Below, piece after piece: positions 9,901-18,788 of a stretch of 64,000 nt of DNA. The position numbers and the translations under genes are program-made. The notes under the pieces were generated by a model. It was not told where the DNA came from. It did no database searches and saw only the letters and a list, made by a program, of their open reading frames with translations. Source of the stretch: Dehalococcoidia bacterium (GTDB lineage Bacteria; Chloroflexota; Dehalococcoidia; Lucifugimonadales; Lucifugimonadaceae); the NCBI GenBank assembly GCA_012959765.1, contig DUCO01000030.1, positions 124,001-188,000 on the forward strand. The letters are read 5' to 3'. Position 1 is the first letter of the stretch; each line of letters starts with the position of its first letter.

Positions 9901-10270
9901 GCGCCTTGACGTTGTACTTCTCAAGAATGCCACCTTTTTCAAGGTCGACTACGAGGTTCAGCCCGGTCTGCCCACCCATCGTTCCGAGAATGCCATCCGG
10001 ACGTTCTCTGGCGATGATTCGCTCGAGCACCGGCACCGTCAATGGCTCAATGTAAATGCGATCGGCCATGTCCTCGTCGGTCATGATCGTTGCGGGATTC
10101 GAGTTGACCAGCACGACTTCGACGCCCTCTTCACGAAGCGATCGGCAGGCTTGCGTGCCCGCATAGTCGAACTCTGCTGCCTGCCCAATAATGATAGGAC
10201 CCGAACCAATAACCAGTACCTTCTTGGGCATCTCAGCCGTCGTTATTTTTTTTGGCACGCCGTTCGTCAA
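6920..10270 (-). CDS. carB: Carbamoyl-phosphate synthase large subunit
   Basis: 1116 aa; two ATP-grasp halves ([20 protein letters not shown] / [20 protein letters not shown]) and C-terminal MGS domain. Confidence 0.98.
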   Translation of the reverse strand: [1116 protein letters not shown]

Positions 10271-10318
10271 TCAACTCTCCAATGTGCCGTTGGCACTTCT
10301 CAATATCCGCAACCAATA

Positions 10319-10355
10319 CCCCCTCTCCACGGGGAGAGGGTTGGGGTGAGGGGAA
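10319..10355. repeat. Dispersed repeat module A between carA and carB
   Basis: CCCCTCTCCACGGGGAGAGGGTTGGGGTGAGGGG; near-identical copy at 23983-24022. Confidence 0.9.
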
Positions 10356-10413
10356 AGACCCTAACCAGCAAACAAGTCTTCAAACCTCAAAAGCAACAAA
10401 CCAACCCGAAGCC

Positions 10414-11652
10414 CTACCGCTCGACTCCACCAACAGCTCCCGACGTCTCAGAAAACGTGCCAATGGCACCTTGAATCAAACCCACAAACCGATCAAACAA
10501 ATACTCGCTGTCGTGCGGACCCGGCGACGCCTCAGAGTGGTACTGAATCGTCATGATCGGCAGATCACGATGACGCAAGCCCTCAACCGTCTGGTCGTTC
10601 AAATTGATGTGGCTAACTTCCATCTCATCGGAAAGCCCGGCTGGATCAACCGCATAACCGTGATTCTGGGCCGTCACGTAAACACGACCCGACTCCAGAT
10701 CCTTCACCGGCTGGTTTCCGCCACGATGCCCGAAGTGCAGCTTGAATGTCGAAGCACCAAACGCCCGAGCGATCACCTGATGACCAAGGCAAATCCCCAT
10801 AATCGGAACCTTGCCCGCAAGGCCTTTAGCCGTAGCGACCGAGCGATCCAACAGTTCAGGATCACCAGGTCCGGGTGAAAGCATCACACCGTCTGGATTG
10901 TGACCCAGAATGTCTTCGGCGGTAGCATCGTCCGGAACAACAATCACCTCGCAACCACGAGCACGCAGCGAACGCAGAATGTTCAGCTTCACGCCATAGT
11001 CGTTGACCACAACCTTCATGTAGTTGTCGCCAAGATCGCGCTGGCCAATCCCACGTTCAACGTCGATTCCCATGCCACCCTGACGGGCGCGCCCGCGCAA
11101 ATCGAAAAACGCCCGTGACTTTTCGCCAGCGTCACCGTTCCATGAGTAAATATCGTCGGTCGAAACCCTGCCAACCACGTCGAACTCGCCATAGCGAGGC
11201 GCCTTCGCCAGAGTCGCCAGCGCAGCTTCAACATCCTCGTTCGGAGTGATAATCCCCATCATCACACCTGCCGAACGCAGCTTGCGGGTGATCGCCCGTG
11301 TGTCAACTCCCGAGATTCCCGGAATGCCGTTTTCAAGCAAATAATCGTGAACCGTGCCTTCTGATAGCGGGTGGGAAGGCTCTTCACAGTCTTCTCGAAC
11401 AACGAAGCCGTTCACCTGAATTCGAGTCGACTCAACATCGGCTTCGCTCGTGCCGTAGTTGCCGATCATCGGGTAGGTCGGAACGAGAATCTGACCACCG
11501 TATGAAGGGTCGGTCAGCATCTCCTGATATCCGGTCATTGCCGTGTTGAACACAACCTCGCCGGTCGTTTCACCCTCGGCACCCAAGCGTTGCCCCGGAT
11601 ACACCGAACCGTCCTCAAGCACCAGATAAACATTCTCGCGAACATCATTCAT
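10414..11652 (-). CDS. carA: Carbamoyl-phosphate synthase small subunit
   Basis: LVLEDGSVYPGQRLGAEGETTGEVVFNTAMTGYQE; GATase PIMGICLGHQVIARAFG. Confidence 0.98.
   Translation of the reverse strand: MNDVRENVYLVLEDGSVYPGQRLGAEGETTGEVVFNTAMTGYQEMLTDPSYGGQILVPTYPMIGNYGTSEADVESTRIQVNGFVVREDCEEPSHPLSEGTVHDYLLENGIPGISGVDTRAITRKLRSAGVMMGIITPNEDVEAALATLAKAPRYGEFDVVGRVSTDDIYSWNGDAGEKSRAFFDLRGRARQGGMGIDVERGIGQRDLGDNYMKVVVNDYGVKLNILRSLRARGCEVIVVPDDATAEDILGHNPDGVMLSPGPGDPELLDRSVATAKGLAGKVPIMGICLGHQVIARAFGASTFKLHFGHRGGNQPVKDLESGRVYVTAQNHGYAVDPAGLSDEMEVSHINLNDQTVEGLRHRDLPIMTIQYHSEASPGPHDSEYLFDRFVGLIQGAIGTFSETSGAVGGVER
10451..10470. repeat. Module B hairpin within the carA 3' end
   Basis: GAAAACGTGCCAATGGCACC; identical 20-mer at 11680-11699 in pyrC. 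Confidence 0.95.
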
Positions 11653-13028
11653 TGACCAGCTCCAGCCTTCACGCCCTCAGAAAACGTGCCAATGGCACCA
11701 CGAAGATCGAACACGGTCTCTCCCTGATAAATCGTCGTAACAACACGCCCCGTAAGTTCCACACCTCGCAAGGGCGTATTCACACTCTTCGAAGCGAACT
11801 CGTTAGGATCCACAACCCACTTGCTCCCCGGGTCTATGATCGCAACGTCCCCAGAAAAACCCTTCTTCAGAGAACCGAGGTCACGACCCAATATCGCAGC
11901 CGGACCCGCCGTCAACGATTCGATCAATCGCTCAATTGATATTTTTGAAGCATCTACCAACCCAAACACCGAAGCGAACGCCGTTTCGAGAACGTTGATG
12001 CCGTGCGCAGCCTCGTCATATGTGCACACCTTGTCGGTCGCAGCATGCGGTGCGTGATCGGTCGCGATGATGTCGATCAGTCCTTCACTCAACGCCTCGA
12101 TAACTGCTTCAACATCTGCGCGACTTCGAAGTGGAGGATTCACCTTTGTGTTCGTGTCGTACGCCTCTGACCCCACCTGCGCAGGAATCTCGCCCTTCAG
12201 CCCAAACACCCACTCGTCGTTGAGCGTCAGGTGATGCGGCGTAACCTCGGCGGTAACGTTCACTCCACACTCTTTCGCCGAACGAAGCGCCACCAACGAT
12301 CCAATCGTAGAAATATGTGGGATGTGAAGGCGTGCTTTTGTCAGATCAGCCAGATGTAAATCACGTGCGACCATCGCCGTTTCGGCCTCAGCAGGCACAC
12401 CAGCAAGTCCCAGGCGAGTAGCAACCAGTCCGGCGCTCATCACTCCGCCAGCGCCGATTTTCTTGTCCTCGGCATGATTGATGATCGGCAGTCCGAGCTC
12501 CACCGAATACTTCAGTGCCTGACGCATCAGGTTGGCATCGGCAACCGGGTTTCCATCGTCGGAAAAACCAATCACTCCGGCCTCAGCAAGCTCGCCCATC
12601 GGAGCCAGCTGTTTGCCGTGTTGACCAACTGAAATCGCACCGATTGGCAGTACCCGAACCACTCCGTCAGCAGCAGCCCGTCTCATCACATCTTCAACAA
12701 CCGCTGCTGAATCCTGAACCGGATCGGTGTTAGGCATTGCGCAGACCGTCGTAAACCCACCGTGTGCCGCGGCGCGTGTGCCAGAAACGATCGTCTCTTT
12801 CCACTCCTGCCCGGGATCTCGAAGGTGGGTGTGCAGATCAACAAATCCCGGCGAAACGATCTTGCCCGAAGCGTCGATCACTTCGTAATCGTCATACGCG
12901 TTGTCCGATGAAGAACTGGCAACGCCAGTGATTTTTCCGTTTGAAATCAGGACGTCCACCACCCGATCGATCCCCTGAACCGGGTCGATTACTCTTCCGC
13001 CTATTATTGCCAGTTTTCTGGCTGCCAA
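11649..13028 (-). CDS. pyrC: Dihydroorotase
   Basis: PGFVDLHTHLRDPGQEWKETI, IIATDHAPHA; 4-nt overlap with carA. Confidence 0.97.
   Translation of the reverse strand: MAARKLAIIGGRVIDPVQGIDRVVDVLISNGKITGVASSSSDNAYDDYEVIDASGKIVSPGFVDLHTHLRDPGQEWKETIVSGTRAAAHGGFTTVCAMPNTDPVQDSAAVVEDVMRRAAADGVVRVLPIGAISVGQHGKQLAPMGELAEAGVIGFSDDGNPVADANLMRQALKYSVELGLPIINHAEDKKIGAGGVMSAGLVATRLGLAGVPAEAETAMVARDLHLADLTKARLHIPHISTIGSLVALRSAKECGVNVTAEVTPHHLTLNDEWVFGLKGEIPAQVGSEAYDTNTKVNPPLRSRADVEAVIEALSEGLIDIIATDHAPHAATDKVCTYDEAAHGINVLETAFASVFGLVDASKISIERLIESLTAGPAAILGRDLGSLKKGFSGDVAIIDPGSKWVVDPNEFASKSVNTPLRGVELTGRVVTTIYQGETVFDLRGAIGTFSEGVKAGAGQ
11680..11699. repeat. Module B hairpin within the pyrC 3' end
   Basis: GAAAACGTGCCAATGGCACC. 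Confidence 0.95.
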
Positions 13029-13056
13029 ATGCGTTTCCTTTTCCTTCTAAATCTGC

Positions 13057-14148
13057 CTAAGCCTGCGCCTGAGCTTCGTCGCCGCCACCGGCAAGCCGGG
13101 TCGACTTACCCGGTGCGCAAAGCGTGTACAAAACCGCCATCCGCACCGCCACGCCGTTTCGCACCTGCTCCTCAACAACGCTCTGTGCGCCATGAGCAAC
13201 CTCACTCGAAATCTCAACACCCTCGTTCATCGGACCCGGGTGCATCAAAAGCGCACCATCGTTCGCCAGTGCCATGCGCTGGGCGTTGATGCCCCAACGA
13301 TCCGAGTACTCCCTAAGACTCGGCAAGTGCCCGGCGTCCTGCCGTTCCTGCTGAATCCTGAGTGCCATCACAACATCAGTGGAATCAATCGCCTCGTCCA
13401 CGTTACGAGCAAGCTTCAATCCGCCAAATCCAGTCTCCGAACCCAGCGTCGAATCCAGCTGCCATTCGTCGGGAATCAGCGTGTTCGGACACGAAACCGT
13501 GACCTCAGCACCCATCTTCTGGAAGGCGATGATGTTGGATCGAGCAACCCGGCTGTAAAGAACGTCTCCAACAATTGCGATCTTCTTGCCAGTGAGATCG
13601 CCGACGTGACTTCGCACCGTGAACAGATCCAGTAGCGACTGCGTCGGGTGCGCGTGCGTCCCGTCGCCAGCGTTCACGACCGAAGCGTCAGTGTGATTAG
13701 AAATAAAGTACGGTGCGCCCGAGTGCGGGTGGCGAACAACAAGTGCATCGATCTGCATCGCCTGCAAAGTCTTCACCGTGTTGAGCAGCGATTCACCCTT
13801 CGAAACACTGCTTGCCGAAGCCGTCACGTTTATAACGTCGGCGCCGAGAATCTTCCCCGCCTGCTCGAATGACACGCGTGTACGCGTGGAGTTCTCGAAG
13901 AACATCGTGATGATCGTCTTGCCACGAAGAGCAGGAGTCTTGCGAACATCCCTGCCGATTATTTCGAGCATGCCTTCAGCGCTGTCGAGAAGATCCGTGA
14001 TCTCAGCGGCCGTCAGATCGTCCAGATCCAGAAGGTGTTTACGCGGTGGCAATGCCACATTTTCCTGCGAAGCTACCTGTGCAACCTCGTGGTCAGATTT
14101 TGCACCTGTAGCGGCGCCGTTTCCTGCAGTAGTCGTCGGATTTGTCAT
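13057..14148 (-). CDS. pyrB: Aspartate carbamoyltransferase catalytic subunit
   Basis: FFENSTRTRVSFEQAGKILGADVINVTASASSVSKGESLLNT; HPTQSLLDLFT. Confidence 0.97.
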   Translation of the reverse strand: MTNPTTTAGNGAATGAKSDHEVAQVASQENVALPPRKHLLDLDDLTAAEITDLLDSAEGMLEIIGRDVRKTPALRGKTIITMFFENSTRTRVSFEQAGKILGADVINVTASASSVSKGESLLNTVKTLQAMQIDALVVRHPHSGAPYFISNHTDASVVNAGDGTHAHPTQSLLDLFTVRSHVGDLTGKKIAIVGDVLYSRVARSNIIAFQKMGAEVTVSCPNTLIPDEWQLDSTLGSETGFGGLKLARNVDEAIDSTDVVMALRIQQERQDAGHLPSLREYSDRWGINAQRMALANDGALLMHPGPMNEGVEISSEVAHGAQSVVEEQVRNGVAVRMAVLYTLCAPGKSTRLAGGGDEAQAQA

Positions 14149-14690
14149 TAGCTCTCACGTCCCAGTACAACGGCATCATCACCATCGATTTCGGTCATTC
14201 GAACCTGCACACGCTCGCCGCGCGCAGTGGGAATATTCTTGCCAATAAAGTCGGGGCGAATCGGGAGTTCACGGTGTCCACGATCCACCAGCACAGCCAG
14301 CTGAATTCGACTCGCCCTGCCGAAGTCCAGCAAAGCCTCCATCGCAGCGCGAATCGTGCGACCCGTATACAGAACATCGTCTACGATCACGACCGGCTTG
14401 CCGTCGACGCTCGTGGGAATATCGCTGGGAAGCAGCGGCTGGCCCGAAGCCACATCGGGATCATCCCGCCACAAACGTGGATCGAGAGTGCCCACAATCG
14501 GGCTAAACCCTTCGATGCGTTCAATATTCTCTGCGAGCCTGCGTGCCAAATGCACGCCACGGGTTTGAAGACCCACTAATACAAGATCGGTAGAAGCACG
14601 GTTCTGTTCGAGAATTTCGTGTGAAATCCTCGTCATCGCCCTTCTAATATCGTCCTGCGTAAGCAGAACTCTGCCGATCTCGTTCGTCAC
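14148..14690 (-). CDS. pyrR: Bifunctional pyr operon regulator / uracil phosphoribosyltransferase
   Basis: LVGLQTRGVHLARRLAENI, VVIVDDVLYTGRTIRAAMEALLDFGRASRIQLAVLVDRGHRELPIRPDFIGKNIPT; likely GTG start at 14690 (VTNEIGRVLLTQDD). Confidence 0.95.
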   Translation of the reverse strand: MTNEIGRVLLTQDDIRRAMTRISHEILEQNRASTDLVLVGLQTRGVHLARRLAENIERIEGFSPIVGTLDPRLWRDDPDVASGQPLLPSDIPTSVDGKPVVIVDDVLYTGRTIRAAMEALLDFGRASRIQLAVLVDRGHRELPIRPDFIGKNIPTARGERVQVRMTEIDGDDAVVLGRES

Positions 14691-14748
14691 ACCGTTTTCC
14701 TTGTCATCCTGAGCCCGAGTGCGAATGCACGCCCGAACTAAAAACCCA

Positions 14749-14778
14749 CAAAAAAATCCTTGCCGTGCTGACAAGGAT
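14749..14778 (-). terminator. Attenuator terminator in the pyr leader
   Basis: Minus strand ATCCTTG-tcagcacgg-CAAGGAT followed by TTTTTTG, between the PyrR site and pyrR start. Confidence 0.85.
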
Positions 14779-14867
14779 CGGTGACGCGCTCTGCGTGACA
14801 TGTTTGCGATAGAGACCTCGTGCGGCGTGTTACTGCAATCAGAGGCATCAAAGCGGATTCCCTTGCC

Positions 14868-14881
14868 AGCCTCACTGGACT
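14868..14881 (-). promoter_or_regulatory. PyrR-binding loop (pyr attenuation anti-antiterminator)
   Basis: Minus strand AGTCCAGTGAGGCT matches the PyrR consensus ARUCCNGNGAGGYU at every position; followed by GGCAAGGGAATC, able to pair with the terminator arm GATCCTTG. Confidence 0.9.
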
Positions 14882-15017
14882 GGATTTAAAGGCCCACAAA
14901 TATTCAGTTCTTAACGTCTAAAGCTACCACTAACCAGCATTAATCACAACGATTGAGGGGTTAACTAAAAGGGTCATATCACTTTCCGTGTTAGCAATCA
15001 GTACAACCAATTAACAC

Positions 15018-15046
15018 TGTCATCCTGATGAAAATCAGGATCTGTG
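15018..15046. repeat. Dispersed repeat module C
   Basis: TGTCATCCTGATGAAAATCAGGATCTGTG, identical to 60169-60197. Confidence 0.95.
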
Positions 15047-15135
15047 CCGACGCGCCAACTACGTACCGACCCAGCCAACCACAGCCCCACCGAAAATATC
15101 TCCACTACGGTCGAGAAATCGGGCGCCAACGCCCT

Positions 15136-15726
15136 CTAAAGCATCACCCAATCACCACTCTCATCTTCAGCCCGAGCCACCGCTCGCCACGATCTCGGGC
15201 ACAGCTTCAACCCGCATACACAGCGCACCGATTGCATCCGGCGTTTGCGCACGATCAGCACCTTGCAGTGGCCACACTTCGACAGATACCTCACCTGTGA
15301 ACTCCACTGCTCAGTCGTCACATCCACATAACGCCGTGGCTTCGCACCAATCTCACCACAAACCGCACGAAACTCCCTGCCGTGCGCACTCGGCTTATCG
15401 CCCCACCGTGCATGAACGATAGCGTGGGCAACTTCGTGAAGCACCACCTGCCGAATATCGTCTTCTTCTCCCATCGCAAGCAGGCGAGATGAAATAGCGA
15501 TCTGCTTGCGGGAAGGCATGTACGAACCCAGCGTTCGGCGCATCCGACCCGACACCCGAACCGCCGGAAGCTCAAGCGCCGGCTCATGTGCATCAAGAGT
15601 CGCTCGAATCAGCAAATCAACGGCGGCTGCAGTCGGCTTTCCAACAGGCTTCTGCTCCAGATCAAACGCCAGCTGCCGCGACTCGGTTTCAGAAACAAAT
15701 CCGCCACTTCCAGGCGCAAGCGTCAC
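15136..15726 (-). CDS. SprT-like zinc metalloprotease-domain protein
   Basis: VVLHEVAHAIVHARW (HExxH) and zinc-ribbon CGHC..CVCGLKL. Confidence 0.85.
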   Translation of the reverse strand: MTLAPGSGGFVSETESRQLAFDLEQKPVGKPTAAAVDLLIRATLDAHEPALELPAVRVSGRMRRTLGSYMPSRKQIAISSRLLAMGEEDDIRQVVLHEVAHAIVHARWGDKPSAHGREFRAVCGEIGAKPRRYVDVTTEQWSSQVRYLSKCGHCKVLIVRKRRMQSVRCVCGLKLCPRSWRAVARAEDESGDWVML

Positions 15727-15900
15727 ATGCGCAAGCTCACTAGCTTGATCGACAACACGCCGTATGGTTTTGCGAACTGAAAATGGGATGCGGTGACTCT
15801 CCGAAACGAGATTTCATGCCAGAACAAAATTGAGTATCTGAATTCCCCTCGTTAAAAAGCATGCGAAGAATCTCACCGATAACCGATTATTCGAAACGAA

Positions 15901-17004
15901 CTACGAGAAGCGCGCCAACGAGAACCCGCTAATATCCACCGGCGATTCAGCCCCAACGGCCAGCGCCGCCGTAGCAATACCCATCACAGGCCCAAGCGCA
16001 ATACCCTGCCGACCGCCACCCGTAGTGATCACCAGCCCCTCGGGTCCAGCCTCACCATCGATAACCGGCATCTTGTCAGGGGTCATAGGACGCAAACACG
16101 CCGTCTGCTGAACAAGCTCAGCGTCCTCTAAATAAGGGAGCATCCCAACAGCCGAACCGACAATCCGGTCCCGAGCCGCCTCCGTCGTGTGATCGTCGAA
16201 GCCCACCTCTTCCTCAGTGGTCCCAACCCACAACAACCCATCTTCCTTAGTAGTCGCGTAATCGGTGTCCCACCACAAAGAAACCTTCACCGGAGGTCCC
16301 GGAGCATCCAAGCGAAGGATCTGCCCCTTAAGCGGAGACACCGGAACATCCACACCTACACCAGCCAGCAGCTGTGAACTCCACGGACCAGCAGCAGCCA
16401 CAACTACATCCGCCTCAAACGTCTGCTCACCAGCAACCACACCCGTCACCCGGCCACCACTAACAGCGATCTCCGTAATCTCACGATTCACCATCTGGGC
16501 GCCCCGCTGCTCAGCGGCCTGCCACAACGAAAGCGTCAGCTTGTAGGGATCGACCTGGTACGCCTCACCAAAATAAAGGGCGCCCAGAACGTCACCTGAA
16601 ATACGTGCATCGATATGGCTCAGTTCACCAAGCCCAAGCCACCGCACATCAAACGAAAAGTCGCCAGCGTACGAATCGTAAACCCGGAGCATCGCAGCCG
16701 CTTCTGCCTCATCTTTAACCAGCTTTACCGAAGCTTTGCGTTCGAAATTCATACTCCCAACACCAACGCCATTTGCCAGCTCGGTCGCAAGGTCACGGTG
16801 CAGTGAAATCGAATAGTTCGATAGAACCTCGTACTCAGCCTGTCGTGATCCACGAATAACTGGAACGATCCCGCCCAGTGCGAAACCTGAAGCATGGGAA
16901 GCCAGCGAGTCACGCTCGAAAAGCGTTACATCGTGCCCCTCCTGCGTAAGGTAATAGGCAGTCGAGCAGCCAGCAATGCCGCCGCCAATGATCGAGATTT
17001 TCAT
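15901..17004 (-). CDS. FAD-dependent oxidoreductase (DAO / glycine oxidase-like)
   Basis: N-terminal ISIIGGGIAGCSTAYYLTQEGHDVTLFERD; C-terminal TGGGRQGIALGPVMG. Confidence 0.9.
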   Translation of the reverse strand: MKISIIGGGIAGCSTAYYLTQEGHDVTLFERDSLASHASGFALGGIVPVIRGSRQAEYEVLSNYSISLHRDLATELANGVGVGSMNFERKASVKLVKDEAEAAAMLRVYDSYAGDFSFDVRWLGLGELSHIDARISGDVLGALYFGEAYQVDPYKLTLSLWQAAEQRGAQMVNREITEIAVSGGRVTGVVAGEQTFEADVVVAAAGPWSSQLLAGVGVDVPVSPLKGQILRLDAPGPPVKVSLWWDTDYATTKEDGLLWVGTTEEEVGFDDHTTEAARDRIVGSAVGMLPYLEDAELVQQTACLRPMTPDKMPVIDGEAGPEGLVITTGGGRQGIALGPVMGIATAALAVGAESPVDISGFSLARFS

Positions 17005-17060
17005 CGGCAGCGATCAGATCTTGATGCAAATGTGAACAGCAACGGAAGCAATGACCGGAT

Positions 17061-18512
17061 CTACGACTTGAAAGCCGCGTAAATCTCATCCCCACGACGC
17101 TGGCGACGTCGAGCCACGCCAGTTTCCTGCGCAACTCTCGCCACGCCACGAGCAACCCGCTTGGCAACATTCTTATCGAACACACTCGGAATAATGAAAT
17201 CCTCAGAAATGTGCGAATCCGGAATCACCCCCGCGATGGCAACCGCAGCGGCAACCTTCATCTCGTCATTGATCCTCGAGGCACGCACATCGAGCACCCC
17301 CCTGAACAAACCGGGGAAGCAAAGCGAGTTGTTCACCTGGTTCGGGTAGTCGGTTCGACCCGTCGCCATCACTCGAACATTCTCGGAAACTTCTTCCGGC
17401 CAAATCTCCGGGTCGGGATTCGAAAGAGCGAACACAATAGCGTCAGAACTCATCTTCTCAAGCTGCTCACGTGTAATCAGACCCGGACCCGCCAACCCCA
17501 ACATCATGTCGGCTCCAACCAGTCCTTCAGCGAGAGTTCCAGTGAAGTTGTCGTTGTTCGTGTTATCGGCAAACCACTGCTTCATCGTGTTGTCACCGTA
17601 GTCACGGCCACGATCCAGCGCACCCTGGCGGTCAAATCCAATGATGTTCTGCACACCATAGCTCTGCAGAATCTTGGTGCACGCAGTACCCGCAGCACCC
17701 ACACCAGCTACAACTATCTTCAAATTTTCCGGGCGCTTATCGACGATCTTTAAAGCGTTGATCAAGCCAGCCAACACAACAACAGCAGTACCGTGCTGGT
17801 CATCATGGAAAACAGGTATATCAAGCTCGGCTCGCAGACGATCTTCGATCTCGAAGCAGCGAGGCGCACTTATGTCTTCCAGATTGATTCCCCCGAAGCC
17901 CGGAGCCAACGCCTTCACAATAGCGATGATCTCTTCGGTGTCGTTGGTATCGAGAACAATTGGCCATGCGTCGACCCCGCCGAACTCCTTGAACAGCAGT
18001 GCCTTTCCTTCCATAACCGGAAGTGAAGCTGCGGGACCGATATCGCCAAGACCCAGCACCGCCGACCCATCTGAAACAACGGCAACCGTGTGCCCCTTAC
18101 CCGTGAGCGCCCAAACGGCTTCCGGATCGTCGTGAATCGCCATGCAAACACGACCCACTCCCGGCGTGTACGCCTTCGACATGTCGTCACGAGTTGTGAC
18201 AGCTACCCGTGAACGCATTTCGATCTTGCCACCTACGTGCAGCAAGAAAGTCTGATCAGAAACACTGCGGACCTTTACGTTCTCGACAGCCTTGATCGCA
18301 TCAACAACTTCAATGGCATGTTCGTGACCCGCGGTGTTAACGGTGAAGTCGCGAACCATTTCGCCCTTCGAAGTTTGCACCACGTCCACACCCTGAGCAC
18401 TTCCGCCGGCCGCACCGATTGCCGAAGTGATCTTGCCCAACATTCCGGGTACGTTCGGATACTCGGACCTAACCGTGATGCTGTATGCAACGCCCGGTGT
18501 TCGTTCTGCCAT
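17061..18512 (-). CDS. NAD(P)-dependent malic enzyme with N-terminal ACT domain
   Basis: YTPGVGRVCMAI, VFHDDQHGTAVVVLAGLINALK, GLAGPGLITREQLEKMSSDAIVFALSNPDPEI; N-terminal ACT-like segment. Confidence 0.93.
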   Translation of the reverse strand: MAERTPGVAYSITVRSEYPNVPGMLGKITSAIGAAGGSAQGVDVVQTSKGEMVRDFTVNTAGHEHAIEVVDAIKAVENVKVRSVSDQTFLLHVGGKIEMRSRVAVTTRDDMSKAYTPGVGRVCMAIHDDPEAVWALTGKGHTVAVVSDGSAVLGLGDIGPAASLPVMEGKALLFKEFGGVDAWPIVLDTNDTEEIIAIVKALAPGFGGINLEDISAPRCFEIEDRLRAELDIPVFHDDQHGTAVVVLAGLINALKIVDKRPENLKIVVAGVGAAGTACTKILQSYGVQNIIGFDRQGALDRGRDYGDNTMKQWFADNTNNDNFTGTLAEGLVGADMMLGLAGPGLITREQLEKMSSDAIVFALSNPDPEIWPEEVSENVRVMATGRTDYPNQVNNSLCFPGLFRGVLDVRASRINDEMKVAAAVAIAGVIPDSHISEDFIIPSVFDKNVAKRVARGVARVAQETGVARRRQRRGDEIYAAFKS

Positions 18513-18788
18513 TATTTACTCGCTCCAGATTCTGCAACTAAAGATGCATTAAAACTGCCACATCATTAGAGAGATTTACATGAGAAATACATTCATTAAT
18601 CGGCCGTCTCGTGCCGTAAAAATTCCACGCGAATTCTAACAGCCACCTCCATTGCGCAACTTAGTGTGAACTCACCAATAGATGGAACTAAACACACTTC
18701 ATAAAAATACCCCCTCGACACACCCTTGAAAGGTATTCGCGTCCGGTAGTCTGAATGGCGTAAATTCGACAACTGTACGGAGTAAATA

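Noticed and set aside
10314-10360. Module A repeat as a CRISPR repeat
   Set aside because: Copies are isolated, not regularly spaced, and there are no cas genes.
7073-10474. Long plus-strand ORFs opposite carB (7073..8230, 8480..9196, 9518..10474)
   Set aside because: Antisense shadow ORFs over a clearly coding carB; no recognisable motifs and skewed Arg/His/Ser composition.
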